Assembly (NCBI RefSeq): GCF_000426305.1
Contig: NZ_AUFC01000030.1
Coordinates: 1-34,106, forward strand
Source of the DNA: Anaerovorax odorimutans DSM 5092
GTDB lineage: Bacteria; Bacillota; Clostridia; Peptostreptococcales; Anaerovoracaceae
DNA: 34,106 nucleotides
Direction of reading: 5' to 3'
Shown here: piece after piece, positions 5,662 to 12,726 of the stretch
Numbering within the stretch: position 1 is the first letter of the stretch
How the letters are laid out: each line of letters starts with the position of its first letter
Program-made: the position numbers and the translations under genes
Notes under the pieces: generated by a model
Database searches by the model: none
Seen by the model: only the letters and a program-made list of their open reading frames with translations
What the model was told of the DNA's origin: nothing

Positions 5662-5885
5662 AACTTTTCATGGCAGTAACCCCGGATCGTTTCGAGCTGC
5701 CTTTGGTTGTTTGCGATACGGCCATAGAACTTGCTAATAGGTTTGGTGTTTCTATCAATTCTGTTAAAAGCGCAATACTTAAAAATCAAAGCGGAAAAGC
5801 AAGAGGGGCGAAGTTTATAAAGGTAGAGATTAAAGAAAAAAGCACCCACGGAACGGCAATTCCGGTAGGGTGCAAACTAAAGTAA
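5658..5885 (+). CDS. Small HTH-like phage protein
   Basis: 75 aa. The TTG at 5658 is chosen because AAGGAGGTGA lies at ideal distance and the start overlaps the previous stop; ATG 5670 is the alternative. The centre (DTAIELANRFGVSINSVKSAILKNQ) reads as a helix-turn-helix that decides when a residue set is recognised, with a basic stretch (SGKARGAKFIKVEI) after it. The last codons encode a strong hairpin that on the other strand is an intrinsic terminator. No specific function can be given. Confidence 0.65.
   Translation: MKLFMAVTPDRFELPLVVCDTAIELANRFGVSINSVKSAILKNQSGKARGAKFIKVEIKEKSTHGTAIPVGCKLK
5836..5873 (-). terminator. Leftward intrinsic terminator inside a rightward gene
   Basis: GCACCC (5842-5847) pairs with GGGTGC (5868-5873), and inside it CGGAA (5849-5853) pairs with TTCCG (5860-5864). 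Read leftwards the stem is followed by six T (5836-5841), a classical rho-independent terminator. Read rightwards there is no T-run. It would stop antisense RNA coming from the right. Confidence 0.7.
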
Positions 5886-5943
5886 ATTAATTTTAAAATA
5901 TCACGTTTGGAGGAGAATGTCAATAAAAAAGGAGATAGATAGA

Positions 5944-6468
5944 ATGGAAACTAAAACTCACTGGAAGAAATTATATAACCCTGATTATTTAGGAGCATAT
6001 GCCCTTACTCCGGGGCAAGATTTAATTGCAACAATTAGGTTTGTTAAATCTGAAGTTGTAACAGGTCCAGACGGTAAGAAAGAAGAATGTATGGTTATGT
6101 ATTTTTCTGAAAAAGATATTAAACCGATGATTATGAACAGTACAAATTCAAAAACAATCAGTAAGCTTTTTAAAACCCCATATATTGAAGAATGGGCAGG
6201 TAGAAAGGTTCAAATATATATTGACCATGTAAAGGCATTTGGAGAAGTTGTTGAAGCTCTTAGAATTAGACCATTTTTACCAAAGGAAGAAGAATATAAA
6301 TGTGGAGAATGTGGGGCATTAATTATCGATTCAAATGGGAAACGTGCGCATGACATTGCACAATCAACGCAAAGAAAATATGGCAAAGCACTTTGTGCAG
6401 AGTGTGCCTTAAAGGCCTTTGAAGCTAAAAAACAGGAGGACGTATTAAATGAAGACGACCAAAATTAG
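5944..6468 (+). CDS. Phage replication/recombination-module protein, unknown
   Basis: 174 aa. ATG 5944 (METKTHWKKLYNPDYLGAYA) is preferred because AAGGAG lies nine bases before it; ATG 5917 has GGAGG only three bases away. The pattern HWKKL.NPDYLGAY, the TGPDGKKEECMVMYF strand pair, KPMIMNSTNSKTISKLF and IEEWAGRKVQIYI belongs to a family I know only as a conserved phage protein next to ATPase/nuclease recombination genes. A C-terminal four-cysteine Zn knuckle (CGECG ... CAEC, about 126-165) follows. It overlaps the ATPase gene by 20 bases. Nucleic-acid binding is plausible but unproven. Confidence 0.75.
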   Translation: METKTHWKKLYNPDYLGAYALTPGQDLIATIRFVKSEVVTGPDGKKEECMVMYFSEKDIKPMIMNSTNSKTISKLFKTPYIEEWAGRKVQIYIDHVKAFGEVVEALRIRPFLPKEEEYKCGECGALIIDSNGKRAHDIAQSTQRKYGKALCAECALKAFEAKKQEDVLNEDDQN

Positions 6469-7879
6469 AATAAAAAACTTATTCGGCATTGCCGAAACAG
6501 AATTAGATGGCAGCAATATTGAAATTACAGGAACTAATGGAACTGGTAAAACAAGTGTTATTGATGCTATAAGATACGCTTTAACTAATGATTCAGATAG
6601 AGATTACATAGTAAAGAATGGTGAAACAGAAGGAGAAATCCTTATAGAAACGGATGCAGGATTAAGCATTAACCGAAAAAAGAGAACGAGCCAATCTGAC
6701 TATAAACGTATTCGTTCAAATGGAATGGATGTGCCTAGTCCAGAATCTTTTCTTTCAGATATTTTCACTAAGCTCCAGTTAGATCCAGTAGCATTTACAC
6801 AAATGAGTAGGCAACAGCAAAATAGAGTAATTTTAGATTTGATAGAATTCCCATGGGATTTAAATTGGATTAAAGAAAAATTTGGAGAAATCCCACAAGG
6901 CGTAAATTATGAGCAGAATATTTTGCAAGTCCTAAATGATATTCAGGCGGATGACGGAGTATATTTCACGGAACGTCAGGATATCAATAGGGACATGCGA
7001 AATAAGAGAGCATTCATTGAAGATATTGCTAAGGACATTCCAGAAGAATATCAAGCCGATATTTGGGAGAATTATGATCTCGCTGAGAAGTATCACGAAC
7101 TGGAAGAAATAAGAAGAAATAATAATCTTATTGAAAGGGCTAAGACTTTTAAAGCAGGATATGACTCTAAAATCAGAGGGTTTCAGGCTGAAAAAGAAAT
7201 CTCAATAGCATCAGAGGAAAAGGCAATTACATTAGAAAGAGAGAATTTGGTTTCTTCTATTGAAAGAATGAAAGCTGAAATAAAAGCTGCCGAGGATAAA
7301 ATAAGCGGCTTAAACGGGAAATTGGAAGATAAGAAAGCTGTAATTGAATCCAAGTATCAAGAAAATATAGCTAAGCTTGACAAAGATATGGGTGTTGCTG
7401 ATCAGTATATAAACAATGAGATTGTGGACGTACAACCATTGTCAGAAGAAATCAGCAATGCAGAATCCATGAAAAAGCATTTAAATGAATATCGTCGTAT
7501 GGAACAGATGCAAAGAGAGCTTGAAAAGCTGAAAGAAGAATCAGAAAAGCTTACAAGCAAAATTGATCTTGCAAGAGAATTACCGGGTGAAATTTTAAAG
7601 ACAGCAACTATTCCGGTTGAAGGATTAACCGTAAAGGATGGAATACCGCTAATTAAAGGTCTTCCAATCAGTAATCTTTCGGAGGGTGAGCAGCTCGATT
7701 TATGTGTTGATGTGGCAATTTCTAATCCAAACGCACTGCAGATTATCTTAATTGATGGAGCGGAGAAATTATCAGATGAAAATAGAAACCGTTTATATGG
7801 TAAATGCAAAGCAAAAGGACTTCAATTTATTGCAACTAGAACGACGAATGATAATGAATTGGAGGTTACAAAGTTATGA
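6449..7879 (+). CDS. AAA-family ATPase, SbcC/RecF-like
   Basis: 476 aa. Starts at ATG 6449 behind AGGAGG. Walker A is GTNGTGKT (28-35). A coiled-coil middle spans about 210-375. The ABC-type signature LSEGEQ begins near 410, and Walker B IILIDGAE runs to E439. This is the arrangement of SMC/Rad50/SbcC-like proteins, in a compact phage form. With the downstream PD-(D/E)XK nuclease, whose ATG overlaps its stop (ATGA), it probably forms an ATP-driven DNA end-processing pair used for phage recombination or replication. The coiled coil is short compared with bacterial SbcC (about 1000 aa). Confidence 0.9.
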   Translation: MKTTKIRIKNLFGIAETELDGSNIEITGTNGTGKTSVIDAIRYALTNDSDRDYIVKNGETEGEILIETDAGLSINRKKRTSQSDYKRIRSNGMDVPSPESFLSDIFTKLQLDPVAFTQMSRQQQNRVILDLIEFPWDLNWIKEKFGEIPQGVNYEQNILQVLNDIQADDGVYFTERQDINRDMRNKRAFIEDIAKDIPEEYQADIWENYDLAEKYHELEEIRRNNNLIERAKTFKAGYDSKIRGFQAEKEISIASEEKAITLERENLVSSIERMKAEIKAAEDKISGLNGKLEDKKAVIESKYQENIAKLDKDMGVADQYINNEIVDVQPLSEEISNAESMKKHLNEYRRMEQMQRELEKLKEESEKLTSKIDLARELPGEILKTATIPVEGLTVKDGIPLIKGLPISNLSEGEQLDLCVDVAISNPNALQIILIDGAEKLSDENRNRLYGKCKAKGLQFIATRTTNDNELEVTKL

Positions 7880-8634
7880 GCATTTTGACAAATGAAAATT
7901 ATTTTGATACAGAAAACCAGTTGAAATATTTTGGATCGTCTCAGTTTAAATCGTTTATGAAGTGTGAAGCGGCTACCATGGCGGAAATTAATGGAGAATA
8001 TGAAGAACCAAAGTCAACAGCATTACTTGTTGGCAGTTTTGTAGATGCACATTTTGAAGGAACATTGGACATTTTCAGAGCAAAACACCCTGAACTATTT
8101 ACAAAAAGCGGTGATTTAAAATCTGATTACAGACAAGCCGAGTATATTATCCAGCGTATAGAACGTGATGAAATGTTTATGCGTTACATGAGCGGTAAAA
8201 AGCAGGTTATTAAGACCGGGGAACTCTTTGGAGTTCCTTGGAAGATAAAAATAGACAGTTATCATGAAGGTAAGGCGATTGTCGATTTAAAGGTTATGAA
8301 GGACTTTGAACCAATTTGGGTTGATGGTCAAGGAAGAATCCCGTTTGTTGAGGCTTGGGGTTACGACATCCAAGCTGCAATATATCAAGTAATTGAGGGA
8401 AATAATTTGCCGTTTTTCATAGCTGCAGCAACGAAACAGAAACCGGAATCGGATATTGCAATTATGAGTATTCCGCAAGAGGATATTGATATTGCAAAGT
8501 CAATAATACAGGCACATATTCAAAGGTTTGATGATGTGAAAAAAGGATTATCAGAGCCGATCCGATGTGAGAAATGTGATTACTGTAAAAGAACTAAGGT
8601 GTTGACAGAAATAGTTAGCTATAAGGAGATTTAA
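7876..8634 (+). CDS. PD-(D/E)XK exonuclease, RecE/DUF3799-like, with four cysteines
   Basis: 252 aa. The ATG overlaps the ATPase stop by four bases. Nuclease motifs are GSFVDAHFEG (53-62), D127, D137-x-K139 (IVDLK) and Q166-x3-Y170 (QAAIY), matching the RecB-like fold as seen in RecE/DUF3799 phage exonucleases. One cysteine near the N-terminus (C30, MKCEA) and three near the C-terminus (C231, C234, C237) recall the iron-sulfur staple of AddB and Cas4 nucleases. It likely resects DNA ends for annealing or strand exchange, fed by the upstream ATPase. The cluster is an inference. Confidence 0.88.
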   Translation: MSILTNENYFDTENQLKYFGSSQFKSFMKCEAATMAEINGEYEEPKSTALLVGSFVDAHFEGTLDIFRAKHPELFTKSGDLKSDYRQAEYIIQRIERDEMFMRYMSGKKQVIKTGELFGVPWKIKIDSYHEGKAIVDLKVMKDFEPIWVDGQGRIPFVEAWGYDIQAAIYQVIEGNNLPFFIAAATKQKPESDIAIMSIPQEDIDIAKSIIQAHIQRFDDVKKGLSEPIRCEKCDYCKRTKVLTEIVSYKEI

Positions 8635-8638
8635 GAGT

Positions 8639-9025
8639 ATGAATCAGATAGTCATAAAAGGTAGGTTAACCAGAAGTCCAGAGCTTAAAACAATACAAGG
8701 AAAGAATGGAGAGACGAGCGTTTGCTCTTTCTCCGTTGCAGTAAATCGTAGATTTGGTGAAGAAACAGATTTCTTTGATTGTCAAGCATGGGGGAAGGCT
8801 GGTGAGTTTGTAAATAAAAATTTTCAAAAAGGTCAGGAGATTTTAATTTCGGGCGAAATGCAATGCCATCCTTATGAAAATAAAGAAGGTAAAAAAGTTT
8901 ATCCTTGGAGAATTAAAACTGACCAAATCGAATTCTGCGGCAGTAAAAAAGACAATGCTAATTCAGACGCACCGCCGCTGCCTGAAGGAATAGAAGAAGT
9001 AGATGACGATGATCTACCGTTTTAA
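8639..9025 (+). CDS. ssb: Single-stranded DNA-binding protein
   Basis: 128 aa. OB-fold protein opening MNQIVIKGRLTRSPELK, with FFDCQAWGKAGEFV and the strand KKVYPWRIKTDQIEF, as in bacterial SSB. The C-terminus ends in the canonical acidic tip DDDDLPF, which docks host partners such as RecQ, PriA or the polymerase chi subunit. It coats single-stranded DNA made during phage replication and by the nuclease directly upstream. It lies four bases after the nuclease gene in the same operon. Length is slightly below host SSB because the Gly/Gln-rich linker is short. Confidence 0.97.
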   Translation: MNQIVIKGRLTRSPELKTIQGKNGETSVCSFSVAVNRRFGEETDFFDCQAWGKAGEFVNKNFQKGQEILISGEMQCHPYENKEGKKVYPWRIKTDQIEFCGSKKDNANSDAPPLPEGIEEVDDDDLPF

Positions 9026-9037
9026 AAGAGGTGAATT

Positions 9038-9493
9038 ATGCAAATACAAATAGATAGTAGAGAAAAAGCAAAAGCCATAAAAGGTATTATAAAAGAGTTT
9101 GATAGACAAGAGATTCCTTATTTTACAAGCAAGTTATACGTTGCAGATTACATGAATTTATTAAACCCTTTAGTTTTTATTGACCGTAAGCAAAACATCG
9201 CTGAAATCGCTCAAAATGCCATTTCTGGACATAAAAGATTTAAGGCAGAACTAGAGCGAATGGACGGTATCGGAGCGAAAATGTACATACTGATTGAGCA
9301 GGATAAGATTGATAAGAAGCCGATAACATGTTTAGAGGATATTATACTTTGGGAGAATAAGCACGGAGCTATACAAGGTGATAGAATTTATAGGATTTTA
9401 AAAGTTTGGGAACGAAAGCATAATATCGAATATGTATTTTGCAATAAAAGAAATACTGGCAAAATGATAATAAAATTACTTGAAAAGAGGTGA
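9038..9493 (+). CDS. ERCC4-type nuclease
   Basis: 151 aa, ATG 9038 after GAGGTG. It is a single XPF/ERCC4 nuclease domain: N-terminal IDSREK, then DYMNLLNPLVFIDRKQNIAEIAQN (the metal-binding D..IDRK core) and the later MYILIEQD strand. In archaeal and eukaryotic XPF/Mus81 this domain cuts branched or flap DNA; phages carry short stand-alone versions. Placed between ssb and the replication initiator, it probably trims replication or recombination intermediates. It has no helix-hairpin-helix domain of its own. The stop of this gene overlaps the ribosome site of the next gene. Confidence 0.85.
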   Translation: MQIQIDSREKAKAIKGIIKEFDRQEIPYFTSKLYVADYMNLLNPLVFIDRKQNIAEIAQNAISGHKRFKAELERMDGIGAKMYILIEQDKIDKKPITCLEDIILWENKHGAIQGDRIYRILKVWERKHNIEYVFCNKRNTGKMIIKLLEKR

Positions 9494-9498
9494 TAAAC

Positions 9499-10323
9499 AT
9501 GGCTACTAACGGATTACCCTACTTTCCACTTATGACACAGTTAGACGAAAAATTTGAGCTTATAGAAGCAGAACACGGACTAGAAGGTTTTGCAATTGTT
9601 ATTAAACTTTTACAAAGAATATATGGTGAGCATGGGTATTATTGCGATTGGACAGAAGAGTTAGAGCTTCTTTTTACCAGAAAAATAGGTTTACATAAAG
9701 GCGATAAAATTGTTTCTGATGTAGTTAGATCGGCACTAAAAAGAGGGATTTTTTCGCAAGAAATTTATGATAAATACCAAATACTTACAAGTAGAGGAAT
9801 ACAAAAAAGATTCCTTGATGCAGCATCTAGAAGAAAGAAAATTGAGTTTAGACAAGAGTTATGTTTACTTGATGTTAACAATTTAAGCAAAAATGTATAC
9901 ATCTTAAAAGAAAATGATGACATTTTTGAACAAAGGAAAGGAAAGGAAAGTAAAGGAGAGGAGAGTAAAGGAAAGGAGGAGGAGAGTAACGTTTCCTCCG
10001 CCACCCTTCCTTTATCCAATTCCTCTTTTTCCCTGTATGGAAAATTTAAGAATGTTGAGCTAACAGATGAGCAATATCAGACTATAAAAAATACATATCA
10101 GGACTATATCGGTTTAATTGATAAGGTTTCAGGAATTATTGAACGATCACCAACAAAGAAAACTAATCACTATAATTACATACTGATCATAGCTGAACAG
10201 GATGGGTATAGATTTAGACCGAAACAGATTGAACCAGTTGTAGTTGAACCGATTGTATCAGAACCTATGCCGAAAGAATTAAGAGAAAAGATGGAGCGGT
10301 TTAATAAAGGGTTAAAGTCATGA
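9499..10323 (+). CDS. DUF4373/Lin1244-like replication initiator
   Basis: 274 aa. ATG 9499 with AGGTGA five bases upstream; GTG 9490 is less likely. The N-terminal domain (GLPYFPLMTQLDEKFELIEA, then GLEGFAIVIKLLQRIYGEHG, CDWTEELELLFTRKIG) is the winged-helix DUF4373/Lin1244-Lin1753 type found in phage replisome organisers. A low-complexity linker of Lys, Glu, Ser and Gly (about residues 146-170) is encoded by purine repeats. A C-terminal domain (LYGKFKNVELTDEQYQTIKN) resembles the DnaA-inhibitor/helicase-loader region of many phage initiators. It likely opens the phage origin and loads host helicase. ATGA overlap with the next gene. Confidence 0.85.
   Translation: MATNGLPYFPLMTQLDEKFELIEAEHGLEGFAIVIKLLQRIYGEHGYYCDWTEELELLFTRKIGLHKGDKIVSDVVRSALKRGIFSQEIYDKYQILTSRGIQKRFLDAASRRKKIEFRQELCLLDVNNLSKNVYILKENDDIFEQRKGKESKGEESKGKEEESNVSSATLPLSNSSFSLYGKFKNVELTDEQYQTIKNTYQDYIGLIDKVSGIIERSPTKKTNHYNYILIIAEQDGYRFRPKQIEPVVVEPIVSEPMPKELREKMERFNKGLKS
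9932..10012 (+). repeat. Purine repeat tract and hairpin, candidate phage origin
   Basis: A 58-base purine-rich run (9932-9989) contains near-identical 15-mers (GAAAGTAAAGGAGAG at 9946-9960, GAGAGTAAAGGAAAG at 9961-9975) and two exact GGAGAGTAA copies (9960-9968, 9981-9989) spaced 21 bp. A pyrimidine stretch follows with an inverted partner (GGAGGA 9976-9981 with TCCTCC 9994-9999). The tract lies inside the initiator gene, where several phages keep their origin. Role inferred. Confidence 0.45.
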
Positions 10324-10502
10324 GAATAGAAGATGTTAAGAAAAATATGGAACGTAAAGTAAAGTTTAATGGAGCTGAATATTTTCTTACCGGATGCATT
10401 CTACGGAAAACAAAAGGGAAATTTTATTATCAGGCTGAATTATTAGATCTTACAGAGAGGGCGGTTCTGATAGTAGCATTGGATAAGGTTGAGAGCGGTT
10501 AG
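10320..10502 (+). CDS. Small hypothetical protein
   Basis: 60 aa. ATG 10320 overlaps the initiator stop (ATGA), so it is coupled to the replication operon. The sequence (VKFNGAEYFLTGCILRKTKG, then YYQAELLDLTERAVLIVALDKVE) suggests a small beta-barrel of five strands. Similar short proteins often follow replication initiators in clostridial phages. No function is known to me. It is the last gene before the leftward YkvA-like gene, so the early transcript must run through or be terminated here; I see no clear rightward terminator. Confidence 0.7.
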   Translation: MRIEDVKKNMERKVKFNGAEYFLTGCILRKTKGKFYYQAELLDLTERAVLIVALDKVESG

Positions 10503-10512
10503 GAAGTTATTT

Positions 10513-10890
10513 CTATTTGTTAGTCAAATTATAAGTAACTAATACGGCTATAAATACCCAAATAATAATTACAGGTAAAGCATATCTCCAATTTTTTGGC
10601 TTCCCGTTTTGCCACATATCTTTGGCTTGAATGATACATTTATCCATAATGTTTGCGGGTATAAGCTTAACGGCTAAAGCAATCAAAAGCGGAAGAATAA
10701 CCATGTCGTCAAGATATCCGAGAATCGGAATAAAATCGGGAATTAAATCTATTGGTGATAAGGCATAACTCACAGTAATAAAAGCTATAATTTTAGCCAT
10801 AAGTGGTGTATCACTACGCTTGTACGCAAGTGATAGCGCGGTTAACTTGGTCATTAATTTTGAAATAATATTTTTGATATTCATTTTCAT
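10513..10890 (-). CDS. YkvA/DUF1232-family membrane protein
   Basis: 125 aa. The hallmark YALSPIDLIPDFIPILGYLD followed by DMVILPLLIALAV (about 42-75) defines the YkvA/DUF1232 family of small membrane proteins. A second hydrophobic segment lies at the C-terminus (YALPVIIIWVFIAVLVTYNL). The family is widespread in bacterial chromosomes with no settled function. Here it is read leftwards in the middle of a rightward phage operon and has its own extended -10 promoter, which marks it as an independently expressed moron. Start at ATG 10890 (a second ATG is at 10884). No leftward terminator is visible directly after it. Confidence 0.88.
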   Translation of the reverse strand: MKMNIKNIISKLMTKLTALSLAYKRSDTPLMAKIIAFITVSYALSPIDLIPDFIPILGYLDDMVILPLLIALAVKLIPANIMDKCIIQAKDMWQNGKPKNWRYALPVIIIWVFIAVLVTYNLTNK

Positions 10891-10916
10891 ACACTTTCTA
10901 ATATTTTGTAAATGCC

Positions 10917-10925
10917 ATTATAACA
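10917..10925 (-). promoter_or_regulatory. Extended -10 promoter of the YkvA-like gene
   Basis: The minus strand reads TGTTATAATGG with a perfect TATAAT (10917-10922) preceded by TGn. No good -35 lies at 16-18 bases, which fits an extended -10 promoter. The start would be near 10910, about 20 bases before the gene. Confidence 0.55.
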
Positions 10926-11007
10926 TAATTTTATATTCAAAAGTACAATTCTTATACTCAATTAAAAATGGTTTTGTGGCTGATAACATGGTTAAGGAGG
11001 CAGATAG

Positions 11008-11283
11008 ATGAACGATATAGAAAGAACAATAGAAATTATAAAAAATGTTGATATTTGTTGCAATGCAGCAGAAACGGCAAGAGATTTAGCAATACAAGCT
11101 TTAGAAAAGCAGATACCTAAGAAAATATTTCACGAACCTTGGGTTGGAATCGACGGTGTACCATATGACTTATGCCCGAATTGTGAAACAAATTTATGCA
11201 CCACAGGACTATTGGCAAATAACAAAGATGATTATTGCCCTAGTTGCGGTCAAAGATTGGATTGGAGTGGTGAAGATGAATGA
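11008..11283 (+). CDS. Zn-ribbon hypothetical protein
   Basis: 91 aa, ATG 11008 with AAGGAGG upstream. An N-terminal helix (IERTIEIIKNVDICCNAAET) precedes two CxxC knuckles (CPNCETNLC and CPSCGQRL) in the C-terminal half, a typical zinc ribbon. Proteins of this kind are common in phage genomes between replication and packaging genes and remain uncharacterised. It overlaps the next gene by eight bases, so the two are probably co-translated. Confidence 0.75.
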   Translation: MNDIERTIEIIKNVDICCNAAETARDLAIQALEKQIPKKIFHEPWVGIDGVPYDLCPNCETNLCTTGLLANNKDDYCPSCGQRLDWSGEDE

Positions 11284-11632
11284 TATAGTGCGAGAGTTAG
11301 ACAACGTTATAAAGAAATACAAATATAAGGCATTTTTTACAGGAGAACTAAATTTTGTAGAAATGGCTAAAAGTTGCAAGATTATAATCCAAGATTTGTT
11401 GCAAGAAAAAGCAGAACGAGAGAACCCAAAGCCGCTTACGTTGGAGGAACTAAGAGAGCGTGATGGTAAGCCTGTATGGATAACGGGCATATACAGCAAA
11501 AGCGGTATTTGGACTTTGGTGGAAACAAAAGTATTATCTGGATTAGTTAAAAGTTTTTATAATACTAAACGATATTTTGATGATTATGGTATCAACTGGC
11601 TTGCATACGACCACGAGCCAAAGGAGGGGTGA
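11276..11632 (+). CDS. Hypothetical phage protein
   Basis: 118 aa. ATG 11276 is chosen because GGAG lies eight bases upstream within the end of the previous gene and the protein opens MNDIVRELDNVIKKY. The C-terminal half (PLTLEELRERDGKPVWITGI, then TLVETKV, FDDYGINWLAYDHEP) is a beta-rich motif known from many Firmicutes phage proteins of unknown role, usually ending in a WxAYxxxP pattern as here. The N-terminal half is helical. It overlaps the following gene's ribosome site. Confidence 0.8.
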   Translation: MNDIVRELDNVIKKYKYKAFFTGELNFVEMAKSCKIIIQDLLQEKAERENPKPLTLEELRERDGKPVWITGIYSKSGIWTLVETKVLSGLVKSFYNTKRYFDDYGINWLAYDHEPKEG

Positions 11633-11634
11633 GT

Positions 11635-12141
11635 ATGAGAAAATCAAATACATGGATGGAGGAATTATCTTCCTCAAGAGACGAAAGTGATTTCAATCCA
11701 TTAGATAAGTTCAGTACATCACAGCTAAAAGCAGAAATAAAACGCAGGAAATCTGAGAACAGTGTGAATAACCTTACAAAGGTTCAGCCAAAACCATATA
11801 AATTTCCAAAGGCTAACAAACAAAGCAAAACAGTAAGAGAAGATAATATTATGGTTCACGGTGGAATGAAATATAAATGTGAGTCTTGCGGTAAAGAATG
11901 GTTTATGAGTCTGGAAATAGGAGTAGAGGATTGGGGTAAGAACGTAAGGGCGCACCAGCCGTGTCCATTTACAATACTTTGTGAATGTGGAGGGTTTGCC
12001 AGAGATATTAGCGGATACATACCTTTCCCGGATATAAGACCGTTACTTCCGGGAATGAGATACTTTGCTTATGATCATAGTGGAGACGAACGAGCTCACG
12101 CACATGCTGCTGTTTTGGAGGATAATGGATTGGAGGGGTGA
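11635..12141 (+). CDS. Zn-finger hypothetical protein
   Basis: 168 aa from ATG 11635 (AAGGAGGGGTGAG upstream; a GTG at 11629 lies inside that site). A charged, low-complexity N-terminal third (about 1-75, STSQLKAEIKRRKSENS) precedes a metal-binding region with CESCGKEWFM, a later C in HQPCPF and CECGG (about 85-125). The C-terminal part has a His-rich stretch (AHAHAAV). I do not recognise a specific family. It is the gene immediately before the late regulator and overlaps it closely in the same transcript. Confidence 0.7.
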   Translation: MRKSNTWMEELSSSRDESDFNPLDKFSTSQLKAEIKRRKSENSVNNLTKVQPKPYKFPKANKQSKTVREDNIMVHGGMKYKCESCGKEWFMSLEIGVEDWGKNVRAHQPCPFTILCECGGFARDISGYIPFPDIRPLLPGMRYFAYDHSGDERAHAHAAVLEDNGLEG

Positions 12142-12143
12142 GC

Positions 12144-12533
12144 TTGACTAAAAAAGAACTGGAAGGAATCAAGGGGCTAAAGAGCGAAATAAAATGTATT
12201 GAGGATGAATTGCATAACCTACCTATGACAAAAGACAGTGTGACCGGTTCTATGGTAGATCATCCATACATACAAAGAACTATTATCATTAATGGTTTTG
12301 ATGAAAATAAAGGACGGGTATTAAGAAAACGGTTAAAAAGAAAATTGGACGAGCTGCAGGACTTGCTTCTTGAAATGGAGAATTGGCTTGATTCGATAGA
12401 GGATGCGGAGGTGAGGGCGATATTGAGGTTACGGTATAGGAATGGGCTTAGTTGGGGAGAAATTGGTACTGAGTTAGGGTATGACAGAACCACTGTGGCG
12501 AAAAAGCATAATACATTTTTAACTGATAAGTAA
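12144..12533 (+). CDS. ArpU/RinA-like late transcription regulator
   Basis: 129 aa. TTG 12144 is favoured because GGAGG lies at the proper distance; GTG 12138 would sit on the ribosome site. An N-terminal coiled coil (about 5-70, KELEGIKGLKSEIKCIEDEL, then RLKRKLDELQDLLLEMENW) leads into a sigma-70 region-4-like helix-turn-helix (AILRLRYRNGLSWGEIGTEL, then GYDRTTVAKKH). This is the layout of ArpU/RinA/Xpf-type activators that turn on phage packaging and structural genes. The gene directly precedes promoter elements at 12538-12703 and the terminase block, which supports a late-gene role. Confidence 0.85.
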   Translation: MTKKELEGIKGLKSEIKCIEDELHNLPMTKDSVTGSMVDHPYIQRTIIINGFDENKGRVLRKRLKRKLDELQDLLLEMENWLDSIEDAEVRAILRLRYRNGLSWGEIGTELGYDRTTVAKKHNTFLTDK

Positions 12534-12537
12534 CTTT

Positions 12538-12571
12538 CCCACAATTCCCATCTTACCCATGTTAATATGGT
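12538..12571 (+). promoter_or_regulatory. Candidate late-promoter element with phased CCCA repeats
   Basis: Three CCCA words start at 12538, 12547 and 12556, exactly nine bases apart, each in the context TTnCCCA or TACCCA. A -10-like TAATAT (12563-12568) follows directly. The repeats occupy the -35 area, as expected for a sigma-region-4-like activator such as the one encoded just upstream. Pattern seen; binding inferred. Confidence 0.5.
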
Positions 12572-12623
12572 ATTGGTGATGATTAGAACTAAACATACAT
12601 TTTTATGCGTTCTCCTTTAATAC

Positions 12624-12662
12624 AGTAGAGACCTTCTGGAAACAGGGGGTCTTCTGCTTTGT
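12624..12662 (+). terminator. Hairpin in the late leader
   Basis: AGTAGAGACC (12624-12633) can pair with GGTCTTCTGCT (12648-12658) with one bulge and a G-U pair, and a short TTTGT follows. It lies between the CCCA element and the next promoter. It may be a weak terminator or a leader structure. Confidence 0.4.
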
Positions 12663-12674
12663 CGTATAATATTG

Positions 12675-12703
12675 TTGAATATTGGTAATATTTGGCGTAT
12701 GAT
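12675..12703 (+). promoter_or_regulatory. Duplicated promoter, copy 1
   Basis: TTGAAT (12675-12680) and TATGAT (12698-12703) are 17 bases apart. The spacer contains AATATT-GGT-AATATT, which is nearly palindromic. 27 of 29 bases recur at 13772-13800. It drives the small ORF at 12727. Confidence 0.7.
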
Positions 12704-12726
12704 AAAAGTAAAAAGGAGTGAATATT

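Noticed and set aside
10820-11011. Rightward 63-codon frame opposite the YkvA-like start.
   Set aside because: It covers the YkvA promoter and 5' end on the other strand and has no ribosome site.
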